33,670 nucleotides of DNA, from assembly GCA_902496005.1 (NCBI GenBank), contig CABUZI010000005.1:1-33670 (forward strand), given 5' to 3'. This stretch comes from an uncultured Collinsella sp. Its GTDB lineage: Bacteria > Actinomycetota > Coriobacteriia > Coriobacteriales > Coriobacteriaceae. The notes below the pieces were generated by a model. That model was not told where the DNA came from, did no database searches, and worked only from the letters and a program-made list of their open reading frames with translations. How positions within the stretch are numbered: position 1 is the first letter of the stretch; each line of letters opens with the position of its first letter. The position numbers and the translations under genes were made by a program. Of this stretch, positions 8,541-16,949 are shown one piece after another.

Positions 8541-8605
8541 GTTGCGGTGAAATAGGGACTGAATAGTCCCTCAAACAGGCAAAACAGTCCGTATTCCACC
8601 GCAAC
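8541..8605. repeat. Inverted repeat, family 2, copy 1
   Basis: Arms 8541-8560 (gttgcggtgaaatagggact) and 8586-8605 pair over 20 bp with two mismatches, and exactly 25 nt separate them. A second, perfect copy lies at 22476-22540. It sits just after the smpB stop. It has no U-tract and so is not an ordinary terminator. Confidence 0.88.
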
Positions 8606-8618
8606 TTATACAGAGTGC

Positions 8619-9089
8619 CTAGCGGTTGCGCTCCTTAAGGGCGCGGTCGATCTCGCGTTGGACATCACGCTTAGCCATGTCCTCGCGCTTGTCATAGAGC
8701 TTCTTGCCGCGACCCAGACCCAGCAGCAGCTTTACGCGGCCGTCGGTATTAAAGTAGAGCTCCAACGGAACCAGCGCATAACCACGGTTGCGAAGTTTGC
8801 CGTCAAGAAAGTCGATCTCCTTGCGGTGCAGCAGCAGACGACGCCGACGGTCGGGATCGCGATTCCACACGCCACCATGGCTATAAGGGTGGATATGCAG
8901 GCCGACGAGCCAGCACTCCCCACCGCGAATCAGCGCGAAGGTATCGGTGATCTGGCAGGCGCGCTCGCGAATCGACTTGACCTCGGTGCCACTCAGTTCA
9001 ATACCGCATTCGAACGTCTCATCGATAAAGTACTCGTGATGCGCCGAGCGATTCTTAGAAATGAGCTTGCGTTCACGCTTACTGGGCAT
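8619..9089 (-). CDS. smpB: SsrA-binding protein SmpB
   Basis: The 156-residue protein binds tmRNA and delivers it to stalled ribosomes in trans-translation. Family motifs are clear: GIELSGTEVKSIR, LHIHPYSHGG, LLLHRKEI, GYALVPLELYFN and VKLLLGLGRGKKLYDKRE, with the basic C-terminal tail that enters the decoding centre. The ATG at 9089 follows AAGGAGG and lies inside the last codons of the upstream TPR gene, overlapping it by 11 nt, so translation is likely coupled. The frame is open further upstream, but those residues are the TPR gene read in another frame. No ssrA gene was recognised in the window. Confidence 0.98.
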   Translation of the reverse strand: MPSKRERKLISKNRSAHHEYFIDETFECGIELSGTEVKSIRERACQITDTFALIRGGECWLVGLHIHPYSHGGVWNRDPDRRRRLLLHRKEIDFLDGKLRNRGYALVPLELYFNTDGRVKLLLGLGRGKKLYDKREDMAKRDVQREIDRALKERNR

Positions 9090-9996
9090 CGCCGGCCTCC
9101 TTGGCGCCATCGGAACCCTTGCCCGTAGCTTCGCGCTTAGCCTTGCGCTCGGCATTGAGCTCAGCATCGCTCTCACGCACCAGTTTGATAATCGCCGCGC
9201 AGGCTTCCTCGCCCACCAAGTCGCGAGCACGCACCGTCAGGCGCGTCGCCTCCTGCTTGTCGCCGTCGCTTGCAGCATCGGTCGCGCACATAATCAGGCA
9301 GATGGCAATCTCGGCCGAAGGTGAGGTCGGCACGCCTTGCAGGGCCAGTTCACCCATCACGTGGTCGTCGCTCTCATCAGCGGCATCCGGATAGGTGGTA
9401 TGGATCTTGTTGAGCAGGCGCGTCGTATGCGCATCGTTGGGCGCCAGGCGCAGCGCCAGACGCGCGCAGCCCACGGCAGCCGAAACGTTCTCGGTCTCGG
9501 GCTCCAAGAAGTACTGACCTAGATTGGCGTAAGCGCGGGCGGCGCACTTGCCATCGCTTGCACGCTCCAGCACCGAGAACGAGAGCGATGCCCATTCCTG
9601 CTTGTCCTCGAGTGCGCGGAACAGCTCGGCCAAATCCAAGCGATAGTTGCAGTTCATGGGGTCCCAACGCACAGCCTGCATCAGGGCATTACGAGCGCTC
9701 ACATAATCCTGCTGGCGAATGTAGGCAAACGCCATGTCAGAGTACAGGCGGTCAAACGGCACCTCGACCTGCACGAGCTCGCGCGGATCCTTCTCCACGC
9801 GGCGATAGGCCAAGCGCTCAAACTTGCTATCGAAGCTAAAGTATTGACGCTTCTCCTCCGTCTTGCACTCAGCATCAATATACTCCTCGGCGAGCTCCAC
9901 CAGACGCTCCAGCAGCGGCGTCGCCGTAGCCAAGTCGCCCTGCGCCAGATAGTTCTCGGCATACGTGATGTCTTGCAAGCTGATGGGCAGATCCAT
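9079..9996 (-). CDS. TPR-repeat protein of unknown function
   Basis: The 305-residue protein has no signal peptide or membrane segment. Helical repeats resembling tetratricopeptides are visible in the centre: AFAYIRQQDYVSARNALMQAVRWDPMN, then AELFRALEDKQEWASLSF, ARAYANLGQYFL and AARLALRLAPND-like segments. The C-terminus is Lys/Ala/Glu-rich. The ATG at 9996 is chosen because GAGGAG lies just upstream. It overlaps smpB at its 3' end. TPR proteins are scaffolds, so no specific function can be given. Pairing with smpB may hint at translation quality control or may be only positional. Confidence 0.75.
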   Translation of the reverse strand: MDLPISLQDITYAENYLAQGDLATATPLLERLVELAEEYIDAECKTEEKRQYFSFDSKFERLAYRRVEKDPRELVQVEVPFDRLYSDMAFAYIRQQDYVSARNALMQAVRWDPMNCNYRLDLAELFRALEDKQEWASLSFSVLERASDGKCAARAYANLGQYFLEPETENVSAAVGCARLALRLAPNDAHTTRLLNKIHTTYPDAADESDDHVMGELALQGVPTSPSAEIAICLIMCATDAASDGDKQEATRLTVRARDLVGEEACAAIIKLVRESDAELNAERKAKREATGKGSDGAKEAGDAQ

Positions 9997-10051
9997 GGCT
10001 ACTCCTCGATCTGAGCGAAACACGGCAGGCGCCGTATATACGGTCAATACA

Positions 10052-10080
10052 CAAAACCCGGGTCTCTTACGAGGCCCGGG
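10052..10080 (-). terminator. Terminator after the tRNA pair
   Basis: On the minus strand CCCGGGcCTC and GAGaCCCGGG pair around GTAA and are followed by TTTTG. It follows tRNA-Glu by about 10 nt. Confidence 0.75.
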
Positions 10081-10090
10081 CGTTCAATTT

Positions 10091-10167
10091 TGGTAGCCCG
10101 TACCAGATTCGAACTGGTGATCTCCGCCTTGAGAGGGCGGCGTCCTAAACCGCTAGACGAACGGGCC
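10091..10167 (-). tRNA. tRNA-Glu (anticodon CTC)
   Basis: The minus strand folds as a complete tRNA. The acceptor GGCCCGT pairs with ACGGGCT. The anticodon arm CCGCC-CTCTCAA-GGCGG gives anticodon CTC. The T arm is CCAGTTCGAATCTGG. The CCA end is encoded. It reads GAG. Confidence 0.95.
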
Positions 10168-10184
10168 ATATGTAGCAAATGCAA

Positions 10185-10258
10185 TGGCTGGGATGGAGGG
10201 AGTCGAACCCCCATTGACGGAACCAGAATCCGCTGTCCTGCCATTAGACGACATCCCA
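10185..10258 (-). tRNA. tRNA-Gln (anticodon CTG)
   Basis: The minus strand folds as a complete tRNA. The acceptor TGGGATG pairs with CATCCCA and the discriminator is G. The anticodon loop TTCTGGT gives CTG. The T arm is GGGGGTTCGACTCCC. CCA is encoded. It lies 17 nt upstream of tRNA-Glu, so the two are one transcript. The Gln/Glu pairing is suggestive of shared GluRS/GatCAB charging, but that is not shown here. Confidence 0.95.
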
Positions 10259-10302
10259 ATGACTGCATCGCTGCGCTCGGCTGTGCCTTTGCGCAAGAAA
10301 GA

Positions 10303-10331
10303 AATATACGGGAAGTCTCGCCGTGACGCAA
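10303..10331 (-). promoter_or_regulatory. Promoter of the tRNA-Gln/tRNA-Glu unit
   Basis: On the minus strand TTGCGT (10326-10331) and TATATT (10303-10308) are separated by 17 bp, about 45 bp upstream of tRNA-Gln. An AT-rich imperfect hairpin (CCAATTTTGACT at 10335-10346 with AGTCAAATTGG at 10359-10369) lies just further upstream. Confidence 0.65.
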
Positions 10332-10533
10332 GCCCCAATTTTGACTTTTTTGAAATTCAGTCAAATTGGCCTAATTTAGTCCAACCCGTGAAGGACCTGT
10401 GAAGCCAACCGCTGTACGCGAAGGGCAAAACGCCGCGAGCGGTAGCCGTCAACCGTTGGCAGATTCTACCGTGAAAACGATAGCGCCAGGCAACACAATC
10501 GAAGTATCAATGATCGCGTAGATATGAGGCGCC

Positions 10534-10944
10534 ATGGACGAAGAGCTTGATTACCTATGGGAGACCCTGGGCCTCGAGATCACTGCCGACCTTTGGCCCG
10601 AACGGGACAAAATCCATCCCACACTGCGCCCCGCCATTACTGTGGTGCAGGCAAAATACCGCCGTGCATCCTTTTTGATCATGCGGATGTCATGGCACGC
10701 GGGACTCCCCGACCTTAAGCGAATCCAGGCAAGCCTCGTCGAGCTGTCCGGCATGCCGACCGTCATATCCGAGGCGCATCTGGAGCAGCGCCAGCGCGAG
10801 CGACTGCAACAGCAGCGGATTCCCTTTATCTGCCCCGGCGTTCAGGCATATCTGCCCTTTATGGACGAGGAGTACTGGAGCGGCAAGCCCAACAAGCACG
10901 TAAAGGTCTACGATCCGCACGAATGGGCGCAGCTTGAGGATTAG
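10534..10944 (+). CDS. Small protein resembling the N-terminal part of some MarR-family regulators
   Basis: The 136-residue protein starts MDEELDYLWETLGLEI after a GAGG. I do not recognise an exact family. The segment LEQRQRERLQQQRIPFICPG followed by VQAYLPF matches, as I recall it, the 'R.RL....IPFIVPG.Q.YLPF' block found N-terminal to the winged helix in some MarR-like regulators, where it follows a 'tGLPVIFV' strand (here SGMPTVIS). No helix-turn-helix follows; the protein ends 30 residues later with a charged tail. It could be a free-standing version of that domain or a remnant of a longer regulator. It is a monocistronic gene, convergent with the ArsC-like gene across a palindrome array. 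Confidence 0.6.
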   Translation: MDEELDYLWETLGLEITADLWPERDKIHPTLRPAITVVQAKYRRASFLIMRMSWHAGLPDLKRIQASLVELSGMPTVISEAHLEQRQRERLQQQRIPFICPGVQAYLPFMDEEYWSGKPNKHVKVYDPHEWAQLED

Positions 10945-10989
10945 CGCATATGCCCGCCAGCCGGGATAGTGCGCATGCCCGCCAACCGG
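10944..10989. repeat. Short direct repeat ahead of the family 3 array
   Basis: gcgcatatgcccgccagccg at 10944 and gcgcatgcccgccaaccgg at 10971 are near-identical copies 27 bp apart. The second runs into the first family 3 palindrome. They lie immediately after the stop codon of the preceding gene. Confidence 0.7.
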
Positions 10990-11158
10990 AAAGCTCATCC
11001 CGGAATTTACGTCCAGAACGGGACGCGCTTTCCCCTAGAGGCCCCAAACGGAAACCGTATCCCAGATTTCGCGCTCAAACTGGGATACGATTTCCGCTAG
11101 CCCCTTCAACCGGAAACTGCGTCCCGGAATCCGAGCTCAAAACGGGACGCACTTTCCG
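10987..11158. repeat. Tandem inverted-repeat array, family 3, three units
   Basis: Three palindromes fill the gap between two convergent genes. The arms are 10987-11002 with 11019-11034, 11049-11064 with 11081-11096, and 11111-11126 with 11143-11158. Each arm is 16 bp (pattern CGGAAAnnGyrTCCCr) with one to three mismatches. Each loop is exactly 16 nt, and starts are exactly 62 bp apart, leaving 14-bp linkers beginning CTAG. The arms differ between units (CGTCCCG versus GTATCCCA), but the two arms of each unit largely match each other. Confidence 0.92.
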
Positions 11159-11164
11159 CAGCCG

Positions 11165-11524
11165 CTACAGCAACGCCTCGGCCCAAGCCGATTCCCTAAA
11201 GCCGGGAATCGCAAAGTCGTCGCCCACCAGCAGCGGACGCTTGACCAGCATGCCGTCGGTCGCCAGCAGCTCGTAGCACTCCCGATCCGTCATGCCCGCA
11301 TCCAGACGCGCCTTCAGGCCCAGCTCTCGATATTTCATGCCCGACGAATTAAAGAAGCGCCGCACCGGCAGCCCCGAACGAGCAATCCAGGTCGCAAGCT
11401 CATCGGCCGTGGGGTTGTCCAAAACGATATCGCGGTCGATATACTCTACCCCATGTTCGTCCAGCCATGCCTTGGCCTTCTTACAGGTCGAGCACTTGGG
11501 ATATTCAACAAACAGTACGGTCAT
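11165..11524 (-). CDS. ArsC/Spx-family thioredoxin-fold protein
   Basis: The 119-residue protein has the ArsC/Spx fold with a CXXC pair near the start (Cys11 and Cys14 in VEYPKCSTCKKAKAWL). Downstream are the family's 'R..FNSSG..YRELGLK' and 'LLATDGMLVKRPLLVGDD' segments with the conserved RP. Genes of this type are often annotated as arsenate reductase. There are no ars genes nearby, and the CXXC form is more typical of Spx/YffB-like proteins, so a thiol redox or regulatory role is equally likely. The ATG at 11524 follows GGAGG; the frame is open a little further upstream without a ribosome site. Confidence 0.88.
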   Translation of the reverse strand: MTVLFVEYPKCSTCKKAKAWLDEHGVEYIDRDIVLDNPTADELATWIARSGLPVRRFFNSSGMKYRELGLKARLDAGMTDRECYELLATDGMLVKRPLLVGDDFAIPGFRESAWAEALL

Positions 11525-11616
11525 GGGAATCCTCCGAATATAGATCGGCCAACGCAGGCACACGCCACACGAGGCGCCTTCGTATGATGGGCCAATTGTA
11601 GCCCGCGGGTCACACG

Positions 11617-12669
11617 TTAAACGAACCGTACCCCGAATCCGCGCTTGATAAACGGCAGCAGTTCCATTGCTTCGGGCGTGATATGGCCCGCAACGTTCAC
11701 GCGCTCGTCACCGGGAAGATCGACCCGCGCAATCTCAAGCTCGCCTTCGTAGCGTCCATATCCGCTATTGCTCACAGCGATCGACCCCGCCTTTCGCGGC
11801 AGGCCGGCTCCGGCATCCGTCGGCACGGAATCCGGCTTAAGCGTCGTACGTGACTCCTGAGACCTAAAGATGAGAACACTCGAGTCGGGCCGGTCGTGAT
11901 GAATCTGCCCGCGCACATAGGCATAACCGGGCTCAAGCTCGCATTGCAGGTCCACGTATCCGGCGGAAACTTGAGCAAACTGCGCCCAGCCCGCATCGGA
12001 AAGATCGGGGTCGCCGACCAACACAATGTCGCAATCAGCGCCATGGGCAAGCTCAAGCATATTGAGGGAAACCTTTGACGCGCGACCACGCTGTGCCTCG
12101 ACCGTCGGCAGTCCCTCGAATACCGGCCCGCGAACGTTAGCATCACCCGGCACAAAAGCCATGATTTCGAATCCAAGCGCCGCAAGACGAAGATTCGTCC
12201 GAGCAACATCTTCAAGAGCTAAACCGGTATAAGGCTTGGGGTAAAAATTGTGGCAGGCGGCAAAACGAGTCACATCGGCGCCGGCTTCACGCCACGATGC
12301 GATTTCATCAGAACTCACCGTCGATGCATTGACCACAATGCGAAATACACCGGACAGCTCCGCGACCCGCTGGGCGCTAAAACCATAGTCCAAACGAAGG
12401 TATTCCAACCCCAAATCGCGCAGATCCTCGATGCGCTCAAGCCCGAGCAAATCGCACGTGCGAGGCCCCACATCGGCAATGAGCGCAATGCCGCGGGCGG
12501 AAAGCAGCGACAGAACATGACGGACTTTATCTGCATACGCCGCTCCCCCATCCTCGGGAATATGCAGCGAGGTGAACGCATAGCGCGCACCCGCCGCGGC
12601 ACCACGCTCAATCGTCCGCTCAATATCCTGCAGAGGGCTGGAAAGATAAATCGAAATACCCGTTTTCAC
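11617..12669 (-). CDS. mupG: MupG-type 6-phospho-N-acetylmuramidase (DUF871 TIM barrel)
   Basis: The 350-residue protein has the DUF871 layout: an N-terminal TIM barrel beginning MKTGISIYLSS, with ADVGPRTCDLLGL, LRLDYGF and a NFYPKPYTGL segment, then a small C-terminal beta domain ending GYGRYEGELEIARVDLP. The characterised member, S. aureus MupG, splits MurNAc-6-phosphate-GlcNAc into MurNAc-6P and GlcNAc in the cytoplasm. Adjacent murP, murQ and murR strongly support this function here. The start is GTG at 12669, with AAAGGAG about 10 nt upstream. A strong terminator-like hairpin sits between murP and this gene and abuts the ribosome site, so expression may be set by read-through. Confidence 0.9.
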   Translation of the reverse strand: MKTGISIYLSSPLQDIERTIERGAAAGARYAFTSLHIPEDGGAAYADKVRHVLSLLSARGIALIADVGPRTCDLLGLERIEDLRDLGLEYLRLDYGFSAQRVAELSGVFRIVVNASTVSSDEIASWREAGADVTRFAACHNFYPKPYTGLALEDVARTNLRLAALGFEIMAFVPGDANVRGPVFEGLPTVEAQRGRASKVSLNMLELAHGADCDIVLVGDPDLSDAGWAQFAQVSAGYVDLQCELEPGYAYVRGQIHHDRPDSSVLIFRSQESRTTLKPDSVPTDAGAGLPRKAGSIAVSNSGYGRYEGELEIARVDLPGDERVNVAGHITPEAMELLPFIKRGFGVRFV

Positions 12670-12684
12670 GCTTCAACGCTCCTT

Positions 12685-12718
12685 TAAAAAGGCCGGCGGA
12701 GCAGTTAGCCCCGCCGGC
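12685..12718 (-). terminator. Intra-operon terminator or attenuator between murP and mupG
   Basis: On the minus strand GCCGGCGG (12711-12718) pairs with CCGCCGGC (12692-12699) and is followed by CTTTTT. The T tract runs directly into the AAAGGAG ribosome site of mupG. It would end most murRQP transcripts, unless read through. Confidence 0.75.
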
Positions 12719-12785
12719 ACAACCATAGCATCAAGAAATCTGCCGCGCACCGCGAGCCCCGAGCAACACGGCTCGCGATATCAAA

Positions 12786-14216
12786 CTACTCGCCAAAGAA
12801 CTCGTTGATCTTCTGCTCGTCGACACCGAAGAACCACGTCAGGACAAAGCCGGCGGCATAGGCAAGCAGCATAGCGGCAACGTAGCCGAGCTGCTGGCCA
12901 GGAACGACGATCAGCAGGCCAAACAGACCGGAAACGCCCTGAGAAACCGTGCCGATGTGAAGCAGCGCCGCGAGCGCGCCGCCAAATCCGGCACCCAGGC
13001 AGGCCGTCACAAACGGACGAACGAGCGGCAGCGTAACAGCATACATCAGAGGCTCTCCCACACCCAGGATTCCAACGGGAATGGACTCTGCGACGTACTT
13101 CTTGAGCTTGGCGTTCTTGGTCTTAAAGTACAGCGCCAAACCGGCACCGACCTGGCCGCCGCCAGCCATCATAAGGATGGGAAGCAGGTAATTGATACCC
13201 TTGGTAGCGCCGTCGGGATCGTTGAGCATAGCGTGGATCGGCGTGAGCGCCTGATGCAGGCCGACGGAAACCAGCGGCAAGAAGCCTGCCGACAGGATAT
13301 AGCCGCCCAGGACGCCCAGCTTCTCGAAGATAAAGGTCAAAACGCTAAAGATGGCAGTCGTCAGCCATGCGCCAACCGGCTGGATGACGAGCATCAGAGC
13401 AAAGGCGCCGATGATGAGCACCAGCAGCGGAGACAAGAACGTGTCGAGTGCGTTGGGCATAACCTTGCGAATCTGACGCTCCATCCAGGCAAAAAATGCG
13501 CCAGCGATGAGAGCCGCGATCATGCCGCCCGCTGCGGGGTTGTACTGCGCATTGGTGAGCGGCAGCAGAATGGCAGTGGCAGGATCAGCCGCGCCAGGCG
13601 CAAGCAGGGGCATGGCACTGTTGGCGATACACATCATGCCGGCGATGCCGCCCAGCGCAGCGGAGCCACCAAACTCACGTGCCGCGTTATAGCCCACCAA
13701 GATGGGCAGATAGGCAAACAGGGCCCAGCCCATGGAACGAATGCCCTGGTACCACCACTCGCCTGCAAGCGCGCCTGCCGTCGAGACGTTAATGACGTTG
13801 CAGATACCGTTGATGAGGCCAGCCGCAATGATGCCGGGAAGCAGGGCGACGAAGACATTGGAAATCTTCTTGAGGAAGGCCTGAACCGGCTTGGACTCGT
13901 ACTTGGCCTTCTGCGCGGCCTTGTTTGTGGCCGCAGCGTCAACCACGCTCTCGTCAGCAACGCCTTTCGCAAGGCCGGTGAGCTTGGAGAACTCCTCGAG
14001 CACCTTATTCACCTTGCCCGGACCCAGCACGATCTGCATCGTGTCGTCCTCGACCAGGCCCATCACGCCGTCGAGCGCCTTAATGCCCTCCGTGTCGACG
14101 TTGCCCGTGTCTTTGACGGTCACGCGCAGGCGCGTCATGCACGCCGCGTTTGCCAGCACGTTGTCTTTACCGCCCAAAAGGTCCAGCAGCTTTTGAGCCA
14201 GCTCTTTGTTCGTCAT
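12786..14216 (-). CDS. murP: PTS transporter, EIIBC, N-acetylmuramic acid type
   Basis: The 476-residue protein has an N-terminal EIIB domain (about 1-80) with the phosphorylated Cys26 in NAACMTRLRVTVKD. About ten membrane segments of a glucose-superfamily EIIC follow (about 105-470). GVGEPLMYAVTLPL is the conserved sugar-binding loop. There is no EIIA domain, as in E. coli MurP (474 residues), which borrows EIIA-Glc, so a separate EIIA must act in trans; none lies in the window. It imports and phosphorylates MurNAc or MurNAc-GlcNAc. Substrate is inferred from murQ, mupG and murR alongside; from the sequence alone it could be another sugar. The ATG follows AAGGAGGAG. Confidence 0.88.
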   Translation of the reverse strand: MTNKELAQKLLDLLGGKDNVLANAACMTRLRVTVKDTGNVDTEGIKALDGVMGLVEDDTMQIVLGPGKVNKVLEEFSKLTGLAKGVADESVVDAAATNKAAQKAKYESKPVQAFLKKISNVFVALLPGIIAAGLINGICNVINVSTAGALAGEWWYQGIRSMGWALFAYLPILVGYNAAREFGGSAALGGIAGMMCIANSAMPLLAPGAADPATAILLPLTNAQYNPAAGGMIAALIAGAFFAWMERQIRKVMPNALDTFLSPLLVLIIGAFALMLVIQPVGAWLTTAIFSVLTFIFEKLGVLGGYILSAGFLPLVSVGLHQALTPIHAMLNDPDGATKGINYLLPILMMAGGGQVGAGLALYFKTKNAKLKKYVAESIPVGILGVGEPLMYAVTLPLVRPFVTACLGAGFGGALAALLHIGTVSQGVSGLFGLLIVVPGQQLGYVAAMLLAYAAGFVLTWFFGVDEQKINEFFGE

Positions 14217-14273
14217 AACTCCTCCTTGTATTGGGTATCTCGTCTGGATGTCATATCAGCTCACGCCGCGCAC

Positions 14274-15197
<924 letters not shown>

Positions 15198-15207
15198 TTC
15201 ATTCACC

Positions 15208-16059
15208 TCATCTTTCCTGTTTCTCGATGTAGTTTTGCTTAATGACATGCGTCGCCCGTTCGTAGTCGCTGGCAACGTAAGCAGCGTACAGGGCATCGAC
15301 AACCATAAGCTGGGCCATACGCGAAGCCATGGCACCGCTGCGGACCAAGGGTTCACTCGCAGCGACGCCGAGCACGGCATCGGCCATGGTGGCAAGCTTG
15401 GATGATCCATCTACTTTGGTAACGGCCACTACGGGACAGTTGTGGCGTTGAGCCTCGGCGGTGCAGTCCAGCACCTCTTGCGTCAAGCCCGAGTAACTAA
15501 AGGCGATTGCCATATCGCCCTCATGCATGTTCTTGGCACATAAGAGCTGATCATGCCAGTCGTCGTACAGATGGCACTCTTTGTCGACACGCATGAGCTT
15601 TTGCGCCAGGTCGTGCGCGACCAAACGAGAGGCACCAATACCGAACAGATTGACCGCGCGTGCCCGCTTAAGACGGGCCGCGCATCGCTCCAAGACGGTG
15701 TAATCGAGCGTTCGCGCCGTCGCCTCGATCGTGCGCACGTTGCTTTTCATCACCTTCCCCACGATACGTTCGACGCTGTCATCCATGGAGATGTCCTCGA
15801 GGGCTACGTCTTTCTTGTCACCTAAGAGCGCCAGCTCGGCAATCAGTTCGCGCTGGAACTCCTTGTAGCCCGCAAAACCCAAACGCTTGCAAAAGCGCAA
15901 AATGCTCGAGGGCGAGGAGAACGTGACATCGGCAAGACCGCGGACGGACAGCCCGACCACCTCGTGCGGATGAGCGCTTACATATGCGATGACATTGCGT
16001 TCCGCCGGGCTCGCGCTGAGCTCACGCTCGCGAAGCCGCAAAAGCAATCCGTTTGCCAT
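15208..16059 (-). CDS. murR: RpiR/MurR-family transcriptional regulator
   Basis: The 283-residue protein has an N-terminal RpiR helix-turn-helix (about 1-75, with SVRGLADVTFSSPSSILRFCKRLGF). The C-terminal SIS domain (about 120-250) senses phosphosugars (NLFGIGASRLVAHDLAQKL, IAFSYSGLTQEVLD). E. coli MurR represses murQP and responds to MurNAc-6P. Leading the mur operon, this one probably does the same, though an activator role cannot be excluded. The ATG at 16059 is preferred because GGAGG stands 8 nt upstream; an in-frame GTG three codons earlier overlaps that ribosome site. Confidence 0.87.
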   Translation of the reverse strand: MANGLLLRLRERELSASPAERNVIAYVSAHPHEVVGLSVRGLADVTFSSPSSILRFCKRLGFAGYKEFQRELIAELALLGDKKDVALEDISMDDSVERIVGKVMKSNVRTIEATARTLDYTVLERCAARLKRARAVNLFGIGASRLVAHDLAQKLMRVDKECHLYDDWHDQLLCAKNMHEGDMAIAFSYSGLTQEVLDCTAEAQRHNCPVVAVTKVDGSSKLATMADAVLGVAASEPLVRSGAMASRMAQLMVVDALYAAYVASDYERATHVIKQNYIEKQER

Positions 16060-16093
16060 CTCAAACACCTCCGTTGAGAAGAATTAAAGACCA

Positions 16094-16106
16094 ACGAACG
16101 ATTCGT
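16094..16106. promoter_or_regulatory. Candidate operator upstream of murR
   Basis: ACGAA-CGA-TTCGT is a perfect 5-bp inverted repeat with a 3-bp centre, 35 bp upstream of the murR start, in the only intergenic space where the mur promoter could be. It is the natural place for MurR autoregulation. Only one copy was seen, so it is a suggestion. Confidence 0.35.
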
Positions 16107-16154
16107 ACCGGATACAAACAGCTTTTGCGGTACATTGTGCCGCATCGTGGCGCA

Positions 16155-16182
16155 CAAAGGGCGAGCGTTCTACCGCTCGCCC
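16155..16182 (-). terminator. Probable terminator after the VanZ-like gene
   Basis: GGGCGAGCG (16159-16167) and CGCTCGCCC (16174-16182) are perfect 9-bp arms. On the minus strand the stem is followed by TTTG, only a short T tract. Confidence 0.5.
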
Positions 16183-16263
16183 CTCAAATCCGACCGCTCG
16201 GAAATACGCGCGACACATAATAATTCAACAAGGTCGCATTATCAGAAACGGGTTTGTTACCGG

Positions 16264-16845
16264 CTAGCGCCTCGCATGGGCGCCGATCGGCCGAGTCGCA
16301 TGGCGCACCAACGCCGCCGCCAGCAATACCGACAGCATGGCGGTGACATAGCCCGCAGCGTCGAATCCTAAATCGATAACGTCGAAATGCCTTCCGGGAA
16401 CAAAGATCTTATGCACCTGATCGCCAACGGAGCAGGCGGCGCAAAAGAGCAATACGGGCACGCAACGGGAGCATACGCTCCACGGACGCCTGGAAAAGCA
16501 AACCACGACCACGGAGGCGAACAATCCGACGAAGAAAAACTCTACGGTATGGGCAACGCGACGGACGTTTGTGCCCACCCACATGCGAATGGAAGCAAGT
16601 CGGCCAGACCGGACATTCGAGGCAGCCGAATCGGTGCCCCCGGTCATTCCGTTCTCCGCCTGAGCTTCACCCGTGGCATCGACAGCCTGAACGCCCATAG
16701 CCTGACCCTCCACCACACGCGCGGTGGACTCGCTCAGCAACGACGTCTCCACCGCATTTTGCTCCGTCAGCACCCAGATGCCCGCCAGCGTTGCAGCGAA
16801 CAGAACGATCGCGGTCCATCCGATTATTTGTTTTACGCGCGCCAA
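16264..16845 (-). CDS. VanZ-family membrane protein
   Basis: The 193-residue protein has an N-terminal membrane segment (about 8-26), a Thr/Ser/Gly-rich outside loop, then three closely packed membrane segments (about 100-120, 126-142 and 160-182). RRVAHTVEFFFVGLFA and VHKIFVPGRHFDVIDLGFD correspond to the conserved VanZ blocks 'K..HF..Y..L' and 'E..Q.f.pgR..d..D'. VanZ gives low-level teicoplanin resistance in Tn1546 by an unknown mechanism, but most VanZ-like proteins have no known role. The start is TTG at 16845, supported by AGGAGG 7 nt upstream. It is a single gene between murR and the recombinase; a cell-wall link to the mur genes is possible but not shown. Confidence 0.78.
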   Translation of the reverse strand: MARVKQIIGWTAIVLFAATLAGIWVLTEQNAVETSLLSESTARVVEGQAMGVQAVDATGEAQAENGMTGGTDSAASNVRSGRLASIRMWVGTNVRRVAHTVEFFFVGLFASVVVVCFSRRPWSVCSRCVPVLLFCAACSVGDQVHKIFVPGRHFDVIDLGFDAAGYVTAMLSVLLAAALVRHATRPIGAHARR

Positions 16846-16949
16846 GGGTCAACCTCCTTTTTTGAATATCAGCGAGTGTAGCCCCAAATGGCATCGTCAC
16901 CGTATCAAAATTTGAATCGCAACAGGAAGCGACAAAGCGACGCAAAACC

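Noticed and set aside
10032..10043. CCGTATATACGG palindrome upstream of the TPR gene as an operator
   Set aside because: Single 12-bp palindrome with no repeat elsewhere in the window and no associated regulator.
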